Positions 43,366-52,158 of a DNA stretch of 64,000 nt are shown one piece after another. Origin of the DNA: Magnetococcales bacterium (GTDB lineage: Bacteria > Pseudomonadota > Magnetococcia > Magnetococcales > JADFYX01). Every line of letters starts with the position of its first letter. Position 1 is the stretch's first letter. The stretch covers positions 1-64,000 of the forward strand of contig PEAM01000005.1 in assembly GCA_002753565.1 (NCBI GenBank), written 5' to 3'. The position numbers were made by a program, and so were the translations under genes. Under the pieces are notes generated by a model. The model was not told where the DNA came from, ran no database searches, and worked only from the letters and a program-made list of their open reading frames with translations.

Positions 43366-46300
43366 AAAACAAGCCGCTTCTTGATGAAGAAACACTAGAG
43401 AATCAGGCAATTTACTGGTTTGAAGAGGGTGGCTACCAATACCTCCATGGCCCGGATATCTCCCCCGACGGCCCATCCTCCGAACGAGTCGACTACCAAC
43501 AGGTGGTGTTAATAGGCCGCCTTCTGGATGCCCTAAGCCGGATCAATCCCCATATCCCCACATCCGCTCTAGATGAGGCGGTTCACCTCATCACCACCCC
43601 CGACCATCCCGACCTGATGCGCAACAACCGCGCTTTCCACCAGTTGATGTTGGAAGGGGTGCAGGTAGAGTTCAAGCAGGATGATGAGAACCAGGATGAC
43701 CATGTTCGTCTCATAGATTTTGAACAGCCGGGAAATAACGACTTTTTGGTAGTCAACCAGTTTACCATCCAAGGCACCAAACAGAACCGCCGTCCTGATC
43801 TGGTAGTATTCATAAACGGTCTACCCATTGCGGTCATTGAGCTGAAAAATCCCGCCGATGAGAACGCCGACATATGGGATGCCTATAACCAGTTGCAGAC
43901 CTATAAAGAAGAGATTTCTGACCTGTTTATTGCCAACGCAGCTTTGGTGGTCAGTGATGGGCTGATGGCTCGGGTGGGTTCATTGACCGCCAGCACTGAA
44001 CGGTTCATGCCATGGCGTACCATTGCCAATGAGAAGGACAAACCCATGCTCCAGTTTGAACTGGAGACCATGGTGAAGGGTTTTTTCAATCAAGAGTTGC
44101 TGCTTGACTATCTGCGCCATTTTATCCTGTTTGAAAACGATGGCGACCAGGTTGTCAAGAAAATTGCCGGATATCATCAGTTCCACGCCGTCCGGGAGGC
44201 GGTGCGGGCTACCGTTTTCGCTGCCTGTGATAGGCCGGAGCAGGTAACCCGTTTGAAACCGGCCTATGCCGAGTTGGAAAACCTGGGCAAGCGCAAAGGG
44301 GGTGTGGTCTGGCATACCCAGGGATCGGGCAAGAGCATCTCCATGTCATGTTTTGCGGGTAAACTACTGCAACAACCGGAGATGAACAATCCGACCCTGG
44401 TGGTGGTGACCGATCGAAATGATCTGGACGGTCAACTGTTCCAAACCTTCAGCAACGCCAAGGAGTCCTTGCGGCAGACACCACAGCAAGCCGACAGTCG
44501 GGATACCTTGCGGGATTTGCTCAATAATCGCCAATCCGGCGGTATCCTCTTCACTACGGTGCAAAAATTCTCCGTGCTGGAGGGTGAAGCGAGCCACCCG
44601 ATATTAAGCGATCGTAGCAATATTGTGGTGATCTCCGACGAGGCCCACCGCAGCCAATATGGACTCAAAGCCTCCCTCAACCAAAAGACCGGCCAGTACC
44701 AGTTCGGCTACGCCAAGCATATGCGCGATGCGTTGCCTAATGCCTCATTCATCGGTTTTACCGGCACGCCCATCTCACAGGAAGATAAAGACACCCGTGC
44801 CGTATTCGGTAATTACGTCAGTATCTATGATATTCAGGATGCGGTGGATGACAAGGCCACGGTACCCATCTTCTACGAAAGCCGTTTGGCCAAGTTGGAT
44901 ATCAACCAAGAAAAGATCGAGGAGTTGAACGACGAGGTGGAGGAAGTGGTGGAAGATGAAGAGGATCTCTCCACCCGTGAGAAGACCAAGGGCAAATGGG
45001 CCGCCCTGGAAAAACTGGTGGGGTCCGACCCGCGCATTAAAGAGGTGGCAGAGGATCTGGTCAACCATTTTGAAGAGCGCACCGCTACCCTGGACGGCAA
45101 AGCGATGATCGTCTGCATGAGCCGGGAAATCTGCGTCCATATGTACGATGCCATTACCGGTCTACGCCGTGACTGGCATTCGGAGGATTCTGAAAAAGGG
45201 GAAATCAAAATCGTCATGACCGGCTCGGCATCCGATCGAGAGTTGCTCAGGCCGCATATCCACAACAAGCTGGTAAAAAAACGGTTTGAAAAACGGTTCA
45301 AGGATCCGGCGGATTCGCTCAAACTGGTGATTGTCCGGGATATGTGGCTCACCGGCTTTGATGCTCCCAGTTGCCACACCATGTATGTCGATAAACCCAT
45401 GAAGGGCCACAACCTGATGCAGGCCATCGCACGGGTCAACCGGGTGTTCAAGGATAAGCCCGGCGGGCTGGTGGTAGATTACATCGGTATTGCCAATGAG
45501 CTGAAACAGGCACTGAAAACCTATACGGAATCAAAAGGAAAGGGAGAACCGGCGCAAATATCCGCAGAAGCTTTTGCGGTATTGCAAGAGAAGATGGAGG
45601 TGTGCCGGGCCATGTTCAATGGTTTTGACTACAGAACCTATGAGACCAACGCAACCGCTCTGCTGGTTCCGGCCGCCAATCATATTCTAGGATTGGAAGA
45701 CGGTAAAAAACGTTTTTTAGATGTGGTGCTGGCCATTACCAAAGCATTTTCGCTTTGTGGAACCTTGGATGAGGCCAAGCCACTGCGCATAGAGATTGCC
45801 TTTTTCTCCGCCGTGAAGGCAGCTATCAGCAAATTTACCCGAGTGGATAAGAAACACACCCAAGAGAGCAAAAATAGTGCGCTCAAGCAGATTTTGGATA
45901 ATGCCGTGGTAGCAGAGGGGGTAGCGGATGTGTTTGAGCTAGCTGGGTTGGAAAAGCCCAACATCGGTCTATTGTCCGATGAGTTTTTGGACGATGTGCG
46001 CAACATGCCGAGCCGTAATATTGCAGTAGAGTTGCTGGCCAAGCTGCTGGAGGATGGCATCAAGGCAAAATCCCGAAACAATGTGGTCCAGGAGAAAAAA
46101 TATGGTGATCGCCTACTGGATACACTGAGAAAATACCGTAATCGCGGCATCGAGACCGCCCAGGTGATCGAAGAGCTGATTGAAATGGCCAAGGCGTTTC
46201 AGGAGGCACTGAAACGGGACGAGGAATTGGGTTTGAATCCAGATGAGGTGGCCTTTTACGATGCCCTGGCCAACAACGAAAGCGCGGTCCGGGAACTTGG

Positions 46301-46520
46301 AGATAAGATTCTTAAAAAAATTGCCGTGGAACTCACCGAAAAACTGCGTAAAAGCACTACGGTGGATTGGCAGGTACGGGATAGTGTGCGCGCCAAATTG
46401 CGGAATCTGGTTCGCCGAACTCTGAAAAAATGGAAATATCCACCGGACAAGCAACTGGAAGCCATTGAATTGATTTTGAAACAGGCTGAATCTTTGTCGG
46501 ATCAATGGTCGGCAGCCTAA
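43362..46520 (+). CDS. hsdR: Type I restriction endonuclease subunit HsdR
   Basis: A 1052-residue motor-nuclease. The N-terminal PD-(D/E)XK nuclease has D146 and E160-L-K162 (RPDLVVF...VIELK). The SF2 helicase core carries Walker A TQGSGKS at 319-325 and the DEAH box near 425-428 (ISDEAHRS), then SFIGFTGTP and a later helicase motif VIVRDMWLTGFDAP. A helical C-terminal domain of about 200 residues follows. With HsdM and HsdS it translocates unmethylated DNA and cleaves it at distance. All key motifs are intact, so the enzyme should be active. It ends the core operon. Confidence 0.95.
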   Translation: MKNKPLLDEETLENQAIYWFEEGGYQYLHGPDISPDGPSSERVDYQQVVLIGRLLDALSRINPHIPTSALDEAVHLITTPDHPDLMRNNRAFHQLMLEGVQVEFKQDDENQDDHVRLIDFEQPGNNDFLVVNQFTIQGTKQNRRPDLVVFINGLPIAVIELKNPADENADIWDAYNQLQTYKEEISDLFIANAALVVSDGLMARVGSLTASTERFMPWRTIANEKDKPMLQFELETMVKGFFNQELLLDYLRHFILFENDGDQVVKKIAGYHQFHAVREAVRATVFAACDRPEQVTRLKPAYAELENLGKRKGGVVWHTQGSGKSISMSCFAGKLLQQPEMNNPTLVVVTDRNDLDGQLFQTFSNAKESLRQTPQQADSRDTLRDLLNNRQSGGILFTTVQKFSVLEGEASHPILSDRSNIVVISDEAHRSQYGLKASLNQKTGQYQFGYAKHMRDALPNASFIGFTGTPISQEDKDTRAVFGNYVSIYDIQDAVDDKATVPIFYESRLAKLDINQEKIEELNDEVEEVVEDEEDLSTREKTKGKWAALEKLVGSDPRIKEVAEDLVNHFEERTATLDGKAMIVCMSREICVHMYDAITGLRRDWHSEDSEKGEIKIVMTGSASDRELLRPHIHNKLVKKRFEKRFKDPADSLKLVIVRDMWLTGFDAPSCHTMYVDKPMKGHNLMQAIARVNRVFKDKPGGLVVDYIGIANELKQALKTYTESKGKGEPAQISAEAFAVLQEKMEVCRAMFNGFDYRTYETNATALLVPAANHILGLEDGKKRFLDVVLAITKAFSLCGTLDEAKPLRIEIAFFSAVKAAISKFTRVDKKHTQESKNSALKQILDNAVVAEGVADVFELAGLEKPNIGLLSDEFLDDVRNMPSRNIAVELLAKLLEDGIKAKSRNNVVQEKKYGDRLLDTLRKYRNRGIETAQVIEELIEMAKAFQEALKRDEELGLNPDEVAFYDALANNESAVRELGDKILKKIAVELTEKLRKSTTVDWQVRDSVRAKLRNLVRRTLKKWKYPPDKQLEAIELILKQAESLSDQWSAA

Positions 46521-46591
46521 TGGAATCTCTGAACACTATTTCTCCCTGCGTTGGAGCAGTTTAATATGAAAAACTTGATGGGGGGGATGGT

Positions 46592-47404
46592 ATGAACTTG
46601 TCTGAGCGTTCTAAGTTGTCTTTATGCCAATTCTTATGCCTGTTGCCACAGGAAGAGTTGCTTACCATGTTGATGAAACACGGTTCTCAGCAGGAAGAGT
46701 TGCTTACCATATTGATGGAACACGGTTCTCAGCCAGTCGCATTGGCAGGTCCAGTCCGGCAGTATGTTTTGGCCGCATCAGCGAGCGAGATTGCTTCCCT
46801 GTTCGATGAACTTCTGCGGACAGCATCAACTGTTCGGAATTCCATACCATCGCCAAAGTACTGCTATGATGAACGATGGGGTGATCTAATGGGCTGTCTT
46901 GAGATTGACGGCTATGTTCAGGAAAAAGATGAATATGATCGTTTGATTCCTAAACTCGTCCCCATAGACCCCACCATTGATGGGCAGGAACCATTGGAGG
47001 ATGATTTAACAAAGGAACTCAAGGCATCAGGGTTACCAACCATAGATGGTATCCTGCGTTGCCTGGAGAATTCGACCAACGCATTCCGCAGCACACAGAA
47101 TCCCGATTTTAATGGTTCTCTCAACAACTCCCGGGTTGCAATGGAATCCATTGCCAGGGATATCGCCGGGTTGGCAATAAATGGTAACGAGTACGATCCC
47201 AGTAAATGGGGTAAAATTTTGGCTGCCCTGAAAAAGAACGAACTCTTGACAAAGGACCAGGAAGAGGGGTTGGCCGGTGTCTATCGCTTTCTCAGCCCCG
47301 GATGCCACCGGCCCCAGGCCATGACTGAACGGGAATATGTCCGTCTGGCGAGGCATTTGACGGTATCCATGGCATTTTTTCTTCTCCGAACAAGGGGCAG
47401 GTAA
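46592..47404 (+). CDS. Abi-like protein with N-terminal tandem repeat
   Basis: A 270-residue protein. Near its N terminus the sequence EELLTMLMKHGSQ is repeated directly (EELLTILMEHGSQ), encoded by two 42-bp copies. The C-terminal half contains LPTIDGILRCLENSTNAFRSTQNPDFNGSLNNSRVAMESIARDIAG, close to the C-terminal domain pattern of abortive-infection proteins. It follows hsdR by 71 bases and precedes a DUF3800 gene by three. A defence role is inferred from pattern and place. Confidence 0.65.
   Translation: MNLSERSKLSLCQFLCLLPQEELLTMLMKHGSQQEELLTILMEHGSQPVALAGPVRQYVLAASASEIASLFDELLRTASTVRNSIPSPKYCYDERWGDLMGCLEIDGYVQEKDEYDRLIPKLVPIDPTIDGQEPLEDDLTKELKASGLPTIDGILRCLENSTNAFRSTQNPDFNGSLNNSRVAMESIARDIAGLAINGNEYDPSKWGKILAALKKNELLTKDQEEGLAGVYRFLSPGCHRPQAMTEREYVRLARHLTVSMAFFLLRTRGR
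46649..46732 (+). repeat. 42-bp in-frame tandem duplication
   Basis: Two copies, 46649-46690 and 46691-46732, differ at two bases only. They give a 14-residue repeat with conservative changes (Met to Ile, Lys to Glu), so the duplication is recent and keeps the frame. Confidence 0.9.
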
Positions 47405-47407
47405 CCA

Positions 47408-48106
47408 ATGGACTTTGATGTATATTGCGACGAAAGTTGCCCAGACTTGCTGACATCTACCAACCCGCATGGCAAGTATGTTGTCATCGGAAGCCTATGG
47501 TTAGAGTCATCGCAAAGACAGGAGTGTAAACAAGCCATCCATGCTCTTCGAGACGCCCATTTGATCGGTGGTGAATTCAAATGGCAGAAGGTATCTCCTT
47601 CTCGCATCGAGTTCTACAAGGCACTTATGGATTGGTTCATCGACCAAGGGCTTTCTGTCAGATTTCGTTGCATATTAATTCCTCATAATCAAGTAGACTG
47701 GCGTCTTCATTCTGAGGACCGGGAGCTTGGATTCTACAAATTTTACTATCAAATGCTCCATCACTGGATATTTGACTTCAATCGCTATGCCGTATTCTGC
47801 GACTACAAAAGCAATCGTGTCATGACACGCCCAGAGACTCTTAGAAGTTGCCTATCTGCCGCAAACCTTTCCTCGGAGATTCTGCGTGTTCAAGCTGTGC
47901 GCTCTGAGGAGTCGGTTTTAATCCAAGCGGCCGATGTGCTCACGGGTGCTGTCAGCGCCAAGTTTAACGGTGCTTTGATAGATGGTAGTGCTAAATCCCA
48001 GCTAGTAGGACACATGGAGACTCGACTAGGTAGACCACTGACTTCTACCAGTCTTGGTGAGCAAAAGGTCAATGTTTTTGCCATCCAACTAGGCGGGGGT
48101 TGGTAG
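47408..48106 (+). CDS. DUF3800 domain protein, short form
   Basis: A 232-residue protein with the DUF3800 start YCDES (D8, E9) and the late motif VLIQAADVLTGAV. It has the probable RNase H-like core of the family without the C-terminal extension of the copy at 4084. It begins 3 bases after the Abi-like gene and ends 1 base before the small nuclease-like gene, so the three are one transcript. The start ATG 47408 follows GGGCAGGTAA. Role unknown; association with a restriction locus is common. Confidence 0.85.
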   Translation: MDFDVYCDESCPDLLTSTNPHGKYVVIGSLWLESSQRQECKQAIHALRDAHLIGGEFKWQKVSPSRIEFYKALMDWFIDQGLSVRFRCILIPHNQVDWRLHSEDRELGFYKFYYQMLHHWIFDFNRYAVFCDYKSNRVMTRPETLRSCLSAANLSSEILRVQAVRSEESVLIQAADVLTGAVSAKFNGALIDGSAKSQLVGHMETRLGRPLTSTSLGEQKVNVFAIQLGGGW

Positions 48107-48107
48107 C

Positions 48108-48536
48108 GTGGAGTATCCGGCACTGCTCAAACTACCTACTATGAATTCGTATCGGCAGCACTTTGAATTAACGTATTGTCGAGGGCCGGTGTTTACCTTC
48201 GATAATATTGCAGTGCGCTTTCGAAAGTCTGATTTTTATCATTGTTGCTTTGAGTCCAGCCAACGAAACACCGTCAAAGACACGTTTTCACAACCAAGGG
48301 CGGAGAGGCTGGAGTGGATCAGAAAAGCACTGCAGGACCCTTCCAGTGATAGGTTTGCCGGATGGAATCGTAGGAACAAACGGCATGATCACAATAGGCG
48401 GGTGACGCTTGTGATGGGGAATTACGTCGTTATAATTGCACTGATGGGCCCACAAAAGGCGAGGTTTATAACTGCCTATGTGGCCGATACTCCAGCCAGT
48501 TTGGCTAAAATTAAAGCCAGTCCACGCTGGGCATAA
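48108..48536 (+). CDS. Possible RelE/PBECR-like nuclease toxin
   Basis: A 142-residue basic protein with a GTG start at 48108, right after the DUF3800 stop. The strand pattern RRVTLVMGNYVVIIALMGPQKARFITAYVAD, after FTFDNIAVRFRKSDFYHCCFE, resembles the beta-sheet core of phage barnase-EndoU-ColicinE5/D-RelE-like (PBECR) nucleases. The long basic middle (RNKRHDHNRR) could bind RNA. No antitoxin-sized partner is adjacent. The fold call is tentative; it could be a different small enzyme. Confidence 0.4.
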   Translation: MEYPALLKLPTMNSYRQHFELTYCRGPVFTFDNIAVRFRKSDFYHCCFESSQRNTVKDTFSQPRAERLEWIRKALQDPSSDRFAGWNRRNKRHDHNRRVTLVMGNYVVIIALMGPQKARFITAYVADTPASLAKIKASPRWA

Positions 48537-48541
48537 AAAAA

Positions 48542-48579
48542 CCGCTGATTTGCCAGGCTGGCTCAGCGGAGGCCTTTTT
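48542..48579 (+). terminator. Rho-independent terminator after the hsd-linked genes
   Basis: CCGCTGA (48542-48548) pairs with TCAGCGG (48563-48569), with an inner GCCA/TGGC stem, followed on the plus strand by CCTTTTT. It closes the plus-strand transcript and sits at the right edge of the defence island. Confidence 0.85.
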
Positions 48580-49066
48580 AGATTCAACTGCCACTGGCAG
48601 AGAACGGTTCCATTGTCAGCAAAATTGTAGATAAAGTCAATTAAATTCCTGTCCCTGCCGTTTATTGCGTCTGACATGATTTTGCAAGATTTTTTGTTCT
48701 GGCAAAGGTTTTTGTATCCAAAAAACGGGCATAAATCAAGAGTTTTCTGTTGAAAACATGAATGAAAAATTCATTATGATCTTGTCAGAGTCGGTTAATA
48801 TTTTGAAGCAGTGCAATCAAAATATCTTTGCCGAGCGTCTGGTAAAGAAATATGCTGGGGCAGTCAAACGGGCTACGGGCTCCCGTGAAATGTCTCGGAC
48901 ACCCGGATACGGACGCATGGAACGCGAATCGATGGGAGGGCGGTAACGGCGACGATCTCGTCTGAGACCGCCATTGAAGTTGAGGCGTGCCGGATTCCCT
49001 ATGAGGGTTGAGTCCGGTACGCCACCTTCGATGATCTGTCATCATTGTTTTTACGTGTTTTTTTTC
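48580..49066. other. Junction between defence island and phage tail module, no gene seen
   Basis: About 490 bases without a supported gene. It is AT-rich in the first half, then has an 11-bp inverted repeat, 48984-48994 with 49013-49023 (one G-T mismatch), without a T run. A smaller ATGA-TCTG-TCAT hairpin lies just to its right. This is the likely boundary between plus-strand cargo and minus-strand phage genes, and a place to look for an attachment site. Confidence 0.6.
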
Positions 49067-49288
49067 TTAAACCAAGAATACCTGTGTATCACCATTTCGT
49101 TGTTTTTTTGTGGCCCGGCCAGCTTCCACTGTCACCAAATCTCCAGTGCGAAGCTCTCCATTTTTCGATACCTCCATATGGCCGTAAGCAGTCGAAACCA
49201 CCACATTGGTACCAGAAACCGAGATTACCCGGCCAGAAATTGAGCTATCGTTTTGAATCAGCCTTTGTAAATCTTTAACCAATGACAT
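49067..49288 (-). CDS. Small beta-rich phage tail-region protein
   Basis: A 73-residue protein, last gene of the tail operon. Alternating short strands (GRVISVSGTNVVVSTAYGHMEVS ... GDLVTVEAGRA) suggest an OB- or SH3-like barrel. It overlaps the preceding gene by 14 bases. No family was recognised; tail spike or accessory roles are possible. Confidence 0.55.
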   Translation of the reverse strand: MSLVKDLQRLIQNDSSISGRVISVSGTNVVVSTAYGHMEVSKNGELRTGDLVTVEAGRATKKQRNGDTQVFLV

Positions 49289-49739
49289 GGCGCACCAACT
49301 CCAAAGCAGTTGTCAGAACGACCCCATTTACCTCATGACCGACCGAGGTCACCTTACCTCGCCAGGATCGCCCCATGAGAGCATCATGAACCTCGACCAG
49401 ATGACCGGGCATGATTGCTGGAATGAAAATGCAGGTCAGAGAAACCTCTTGGAGGCTTTCTCCGGCATCGATCTCTGCTTGTGCTCTTGATTGTTTGGGG
49501 AGAAGGCCTGCCAACAGAGGGGCGACAATATCCTGGCCAGGGAACTCTCCATTACCACGTTGGAATATGGCTCCTTCTTCACCTTGGGTATCACGGTCTC
49601 CTCCGGTTGCTTTGAGGTGGATGGGGAACGATGTGGTTCCACCCAGGGATGGAGGAGATTGCAGTCGCCATCCTTCAGCCTCTATGGTGAATTTTACCCT
49701 GCCGATCGCCAGCCCGGAAGAGGCTGCCGTGACTGTTTG
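49275..49739 (-). CDS. Tail-region protein with no identifiable start codon
   Basis: An open frame of about 154 codons runs without a stop right after the TGA of the upstream gene and in the same frame. No ATG, GTG or in-frame TTG occurs before codon 76 (TTG 49514); only CTG and ATA codons are available. The product is clearly coding-like: the C-terminal part IMPGHLVEVHDALMGRSWRGKVTSVGHEVNGVVLTTALELVRH looks like a phage tail protein. A 5-bp hairpin (GTGAC/GTCAC) spans the junction. A lost start, a near-cognate start or stop read-through could explain it. Confidence 0.5.
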   Translation of the reverse strand, partial: QTVTAASSGLAIGRVKFTIEAEGWRLQSPPSLGGTTSFPIHLKATGGDRDTQGEEGAIFQRGNGEFPGQDIVAPLLAGLLPKQSRAQAEIDAGESLQEVSLTCIFIPAIMPGHLVEVHDALMGRSWRGKVTSVGHEVNGVVLTTALELVRHVIG

Positions 49740-50177
49740 TCACCAAGAAAAAACAGCAACTGATTCCATTGTTTCCAAGAGCAGAGCTGCGACCTCAGCC
49801 TCATCACTGAGCCCACGGATCAACTCCCGATCGGCATAAACATCCTGCAGAGTAGTCGTGCCGTTCAGAGCATCCCGCTCTTTGGCTCGTTCTACTTTCC
49901 AATCTGTGGCGGCGATCCGCTCAGCAGCCTCGGTCTTGATGTGGCGGACAAGAGCCTGCCGGGCCTTTTCCAGATCGGCCGCCTCCTGTTCGGCAGCTGT
50001 CTGGGCATCGATAGTCTGGACCTCTTCATCGGAGACGCCATCGTATCGGTCCTCGACAATTCCGTCCACCAACCGAAACCGGTGCCCCAGATCAGATTCG
50101 ACAGGGAGATCGTAGTCGCCATCCTCGGAGATGACGCCCCAGTCATTGCTATGGGGAAAACTGATTTTCACGGTCAT
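49740..50177 (-). CDS. Phage tail-fibre assembly-like protein
   Basis: A 145-residue protein. A long central helix rich in Ala/Glu/Gln (QTAAEQEAADLEKARQALVRHIKTEAAERIAATDWKVERAKERDAL) is followed by a short C-terminal stretch ending in SW. This form is common among tail-fibre assembly and chaperone proteins encoded just after fibre genes. The start ATG 50177 is preceded by GGAGGTTCCTG. Family not confirmed. Confidence 0.6.
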   Translation of the reverse strand: MTVKISFPHSNDWGVISEDGDYDLPVESDLGHRFRLVDGIVEDRYDGVSDEEVQTIDAQTAAEQEAADLEKARQALVRHIKTEAAERIAATDWKVERAKERDALNGTTTLQDVYADRELIRGLSDEAEVAALLLETMESVAVFSW

Positions 50178-50178
50178 A

Positions 50179-51522
50179 TCAGGAACCTCCTAAAATCGGA
50201 ACGATGTATGGGTAGTTGGTGGAGTGGTAAGCGGAGTCGAAAAGTTGGTTTCCGAAGCTGGGAACCTTGGAGGACATGTTCCCCATGTCAGCGATATCCC
50301 GGAAGATGAGGGCCGAATCGATCATGGAGGCGTGCATGCCGTTGCCGCTGTCTGAGTTGGAACTCTGGGTCATGAGAAAGCCGTTTTCCCGAATCGGCAC
50401 GAAAGAGCGACCAGGACCGCTATCCTGATGTTGCAGGAAGGCATATTGCCCGTCAGTCACCCGGATCAAAAAGATTTCAGCTCCTGCTCCGTAATAGTAG
50501 TAAGGCTGATAGGTGATGACATATTTGCCGTCATTGGATATCTGAAACCGGACTCCGTACTGAGTGCCTTGCTCTGCCCCATAGGCCGTGGTGGTAGAGA
50601 GGGTGTGGGTGGATTCTTTGGTGAAGCTTTCAGCCCCATCCGGCGTGAACCGATCCAACATGGCGTAGGAACTGGGGGCCATGCGGACCACAATGATTTT
50701 GCCGTCGTCACAGGGGACAATCACACCCCGGTAATAGCTCTCATTGTTTCCGGCATTGTTGGCAGTCCAGTCAAAAGTGGTGTGATTGGCTTCATCGATA
50801 TTGTCGAACCAGTTTCTGCGGTCGTCCGAGTCGGTATTGATGGGATCCACATCGGTGTAGATGTGCAGCCGCATGGAGGTATTGGCGGCCAGGTTCTCAT
50901 TGATTACCATGGTGCGGGTTTTTTCGTTGTAGCCGATCATGCCCCACTTGTTACGGGTGCCGTAGCCGTTCTGGTTGTAGAACTTGGAATTGGTCCAGGC
51001 GATATGGTTGCCCTCGTAGCTCATGGTGTAGTTCATGGCGACCGCACGAGTGGAGATTGCGGCATACTGGTTCTCCATGAACAGGGCCAGATTGCGGTTG
51101 GTGCGGTTGTTGACCCAAACTCCAACATTACGCAGGGCGACACCACCGGCGTTGGGACTCCTGCCAATCATGGTGCCGTCTGGTCCCACACCGACGGCGA
51201 CGTGGCCAATATGGCCGCATTTTGAGGTATGGTTGCCGTAGGTGCTGGCGGTGGTACTGGGAGTGGAGTCGGTCCGGGCCCAATCGTAGAAATTGTTAAA
51301 AAATTCGGTGGTATCGTTGCTTGTCGTCTCCTGATGGTAGGTGTCGGACATGTAGTTTTTGCGGGCCATTTCCTGGAGGTAATGGTTGTAAACTACCGTG
51401 CCCCAGTAGGAGGAGCTTTGCATACTGACGACGGCAAAGGCCGGTTTTTTCCAGGGGTCGAGAAGATCCCGAGCCATGTGGCGGTCGAGTTGCTGGATGG
51501 CGTTGTAGGAGAGAATATCCAC
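50179..51522 (-). CDS. Probable receptor-binding/tail-fibre protein
   Basis: A 447-residue, Asn/Ser/Tyr-rich, beta-rich protein without charged helices, typical of a phage tail-tip or receptor-binding protein. No enzymatic motif is apparent. It follows the repeat-rich fibre gene by three bases and precedes the assembly-like gene. Such proteins evolve quickly, so lack of recognisable family membership is expected. Confidence 0.55.
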   Translation of the reverse strand: MDILSYNAIQQLDRHMARDLLDPWKKPAFAVVSMQSSSYWGTVVYNHYLQEMARKNYMSDTYHQETTSNDTTEFFNNFYDWARTDSTPSTTASTYGNHTSKCGHIGHVAVGVGPDGTMIGRSPNAGGVALRNVGVWVNNRTNRNLALFMENQYAAISTRAVAMNYTMSYEGNHIAWTNSKFYNQNGYGTRNKWGMIGYNEKTRTMVINENLAANTSMRLHIYTDVDPINTDSDDRRNWFDNIDEANHTTFDWTANNAGNNESYYRGVIVPCDDGKIIVVRMAPSSYAMLDRFTPDGAESFTKESTHTLSTTTAYGAEQGTQYGVRFQISNDGKYVITYQPYYYYGAGAEIFLIRVTDGQYAFLQHQDSGPGRSFVPIRENGFLMTQSSNSDSGNGMHASMIDSALIFRDIADMGNMSSKVPSFGNQLFDSAYHSTNYPYIVPILGGS

Positions 51523-51525
51523 GGT

Positions 51526-52152
51526 TTAAACCTCCGAAATGGACGCGATGCGCCCCTGGTCATCATAGGTGAATGCATAGTTGCGGCTGTAGGTGACGCC
51601 ATTCAAAACCAACTCCTCGCTGAAAGAGGCGATGGAACCGTTGGCGTTGAACACTACGTTGTTGATTGTGCGGGGACCGACAGTTATGGCCGTGATCCGC
51701 CCCTCAGAGTCATAGGCGATAGCCTCGGCAGCGATGGCCCCGGTGAACAGCGCATCTGGATAGGCGTCCCCGGCGGTCTGAACGGCGGCCACTTGGGTAG
51801 TGCCTTCTGCCGCCACGTTGCCGACCTGAGTGGTGCCGGTGGCAATGACGGAGCTGACCTGGGTTGCCCCCGTGGTATTCACCGTGTCGACCTGGGAGGC
51901 CCCCTCAGATGAAACGTTGGCTACTTGGGTGTTTCCCTCGGCGGTGACATTGCCAACCTGGGTGGTTCCCTCGGCCTGGATATCGGCGAGGTGCCCCTCG
52001 GCGCTGATCTGCAGATCGAGCACCGTGGTGCGACCACCGATCAGTTCGATGGCTTTGCCGAGATAGGAGAGATCCTGTGGCGTGGCGGTGGCCGCCAACT
52101 CCTGCATTCGGTCGCGCAGGATGGCAACCGCTGCGTCAAGTGAGGTGGGCAT
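51526..52152 (-). CDS. Tail-fibre protein with 11-residue repeats
   Basis: A 208-residue protein. Residues 60-125 are six consecutive 11-residue units of the type AEGxTQVxNVx, probably a trimeric beta-helix or triple beta-spiral shaft. The head part after it (about 135-205) is beta-rich (YDSEGRITAITV, YDDQGRIASIS). This is the usual build of a trimeric fibre. It sits between the 67-residue gene and the 447-residue gene. Confidence 0.7.
   Translation of the reverse strand: MPTSLDAAVAILRDRMQELAATATPQDLSYLGKAIELIGGRTTVLDLQISAEGHLADIQAEGTTQVGNVTAEGNTQVANVSSEGASQVDTVNTTGATQVSSVIATGTTQVGNVAAEGTTQVAAVQTAGDAYPDALFTGAIAAEAIAYDSEGRITAITVGPRTINNVVFNANGSIASFSEELVLNGVTYSRNYAFTYDDQGRIASISEV
51778..51975 (-). 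repeat. Six 33-bp coding repeats of the fibre shaft
   Basis: Six 33-bp units encode AEGTTQVGNVT-like peptides (residues 60-125). Variation between units is spread over positions 1-3 and 8-11, while Gly3 and Gln-Val at 6-7 are constant. Repeat number could change by slippage and alter fibre length. Confidence 0.85.
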
Positions 52153-52158
52153 CGTCGG

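Noticed and set aside
50428-51225. 265-codon plus-strand open frame opposite the receptor-binding gene
   Set aside because: Antisense to a clearly packed tail gene; Gly/Val-rich composition expected from a shadow frame.
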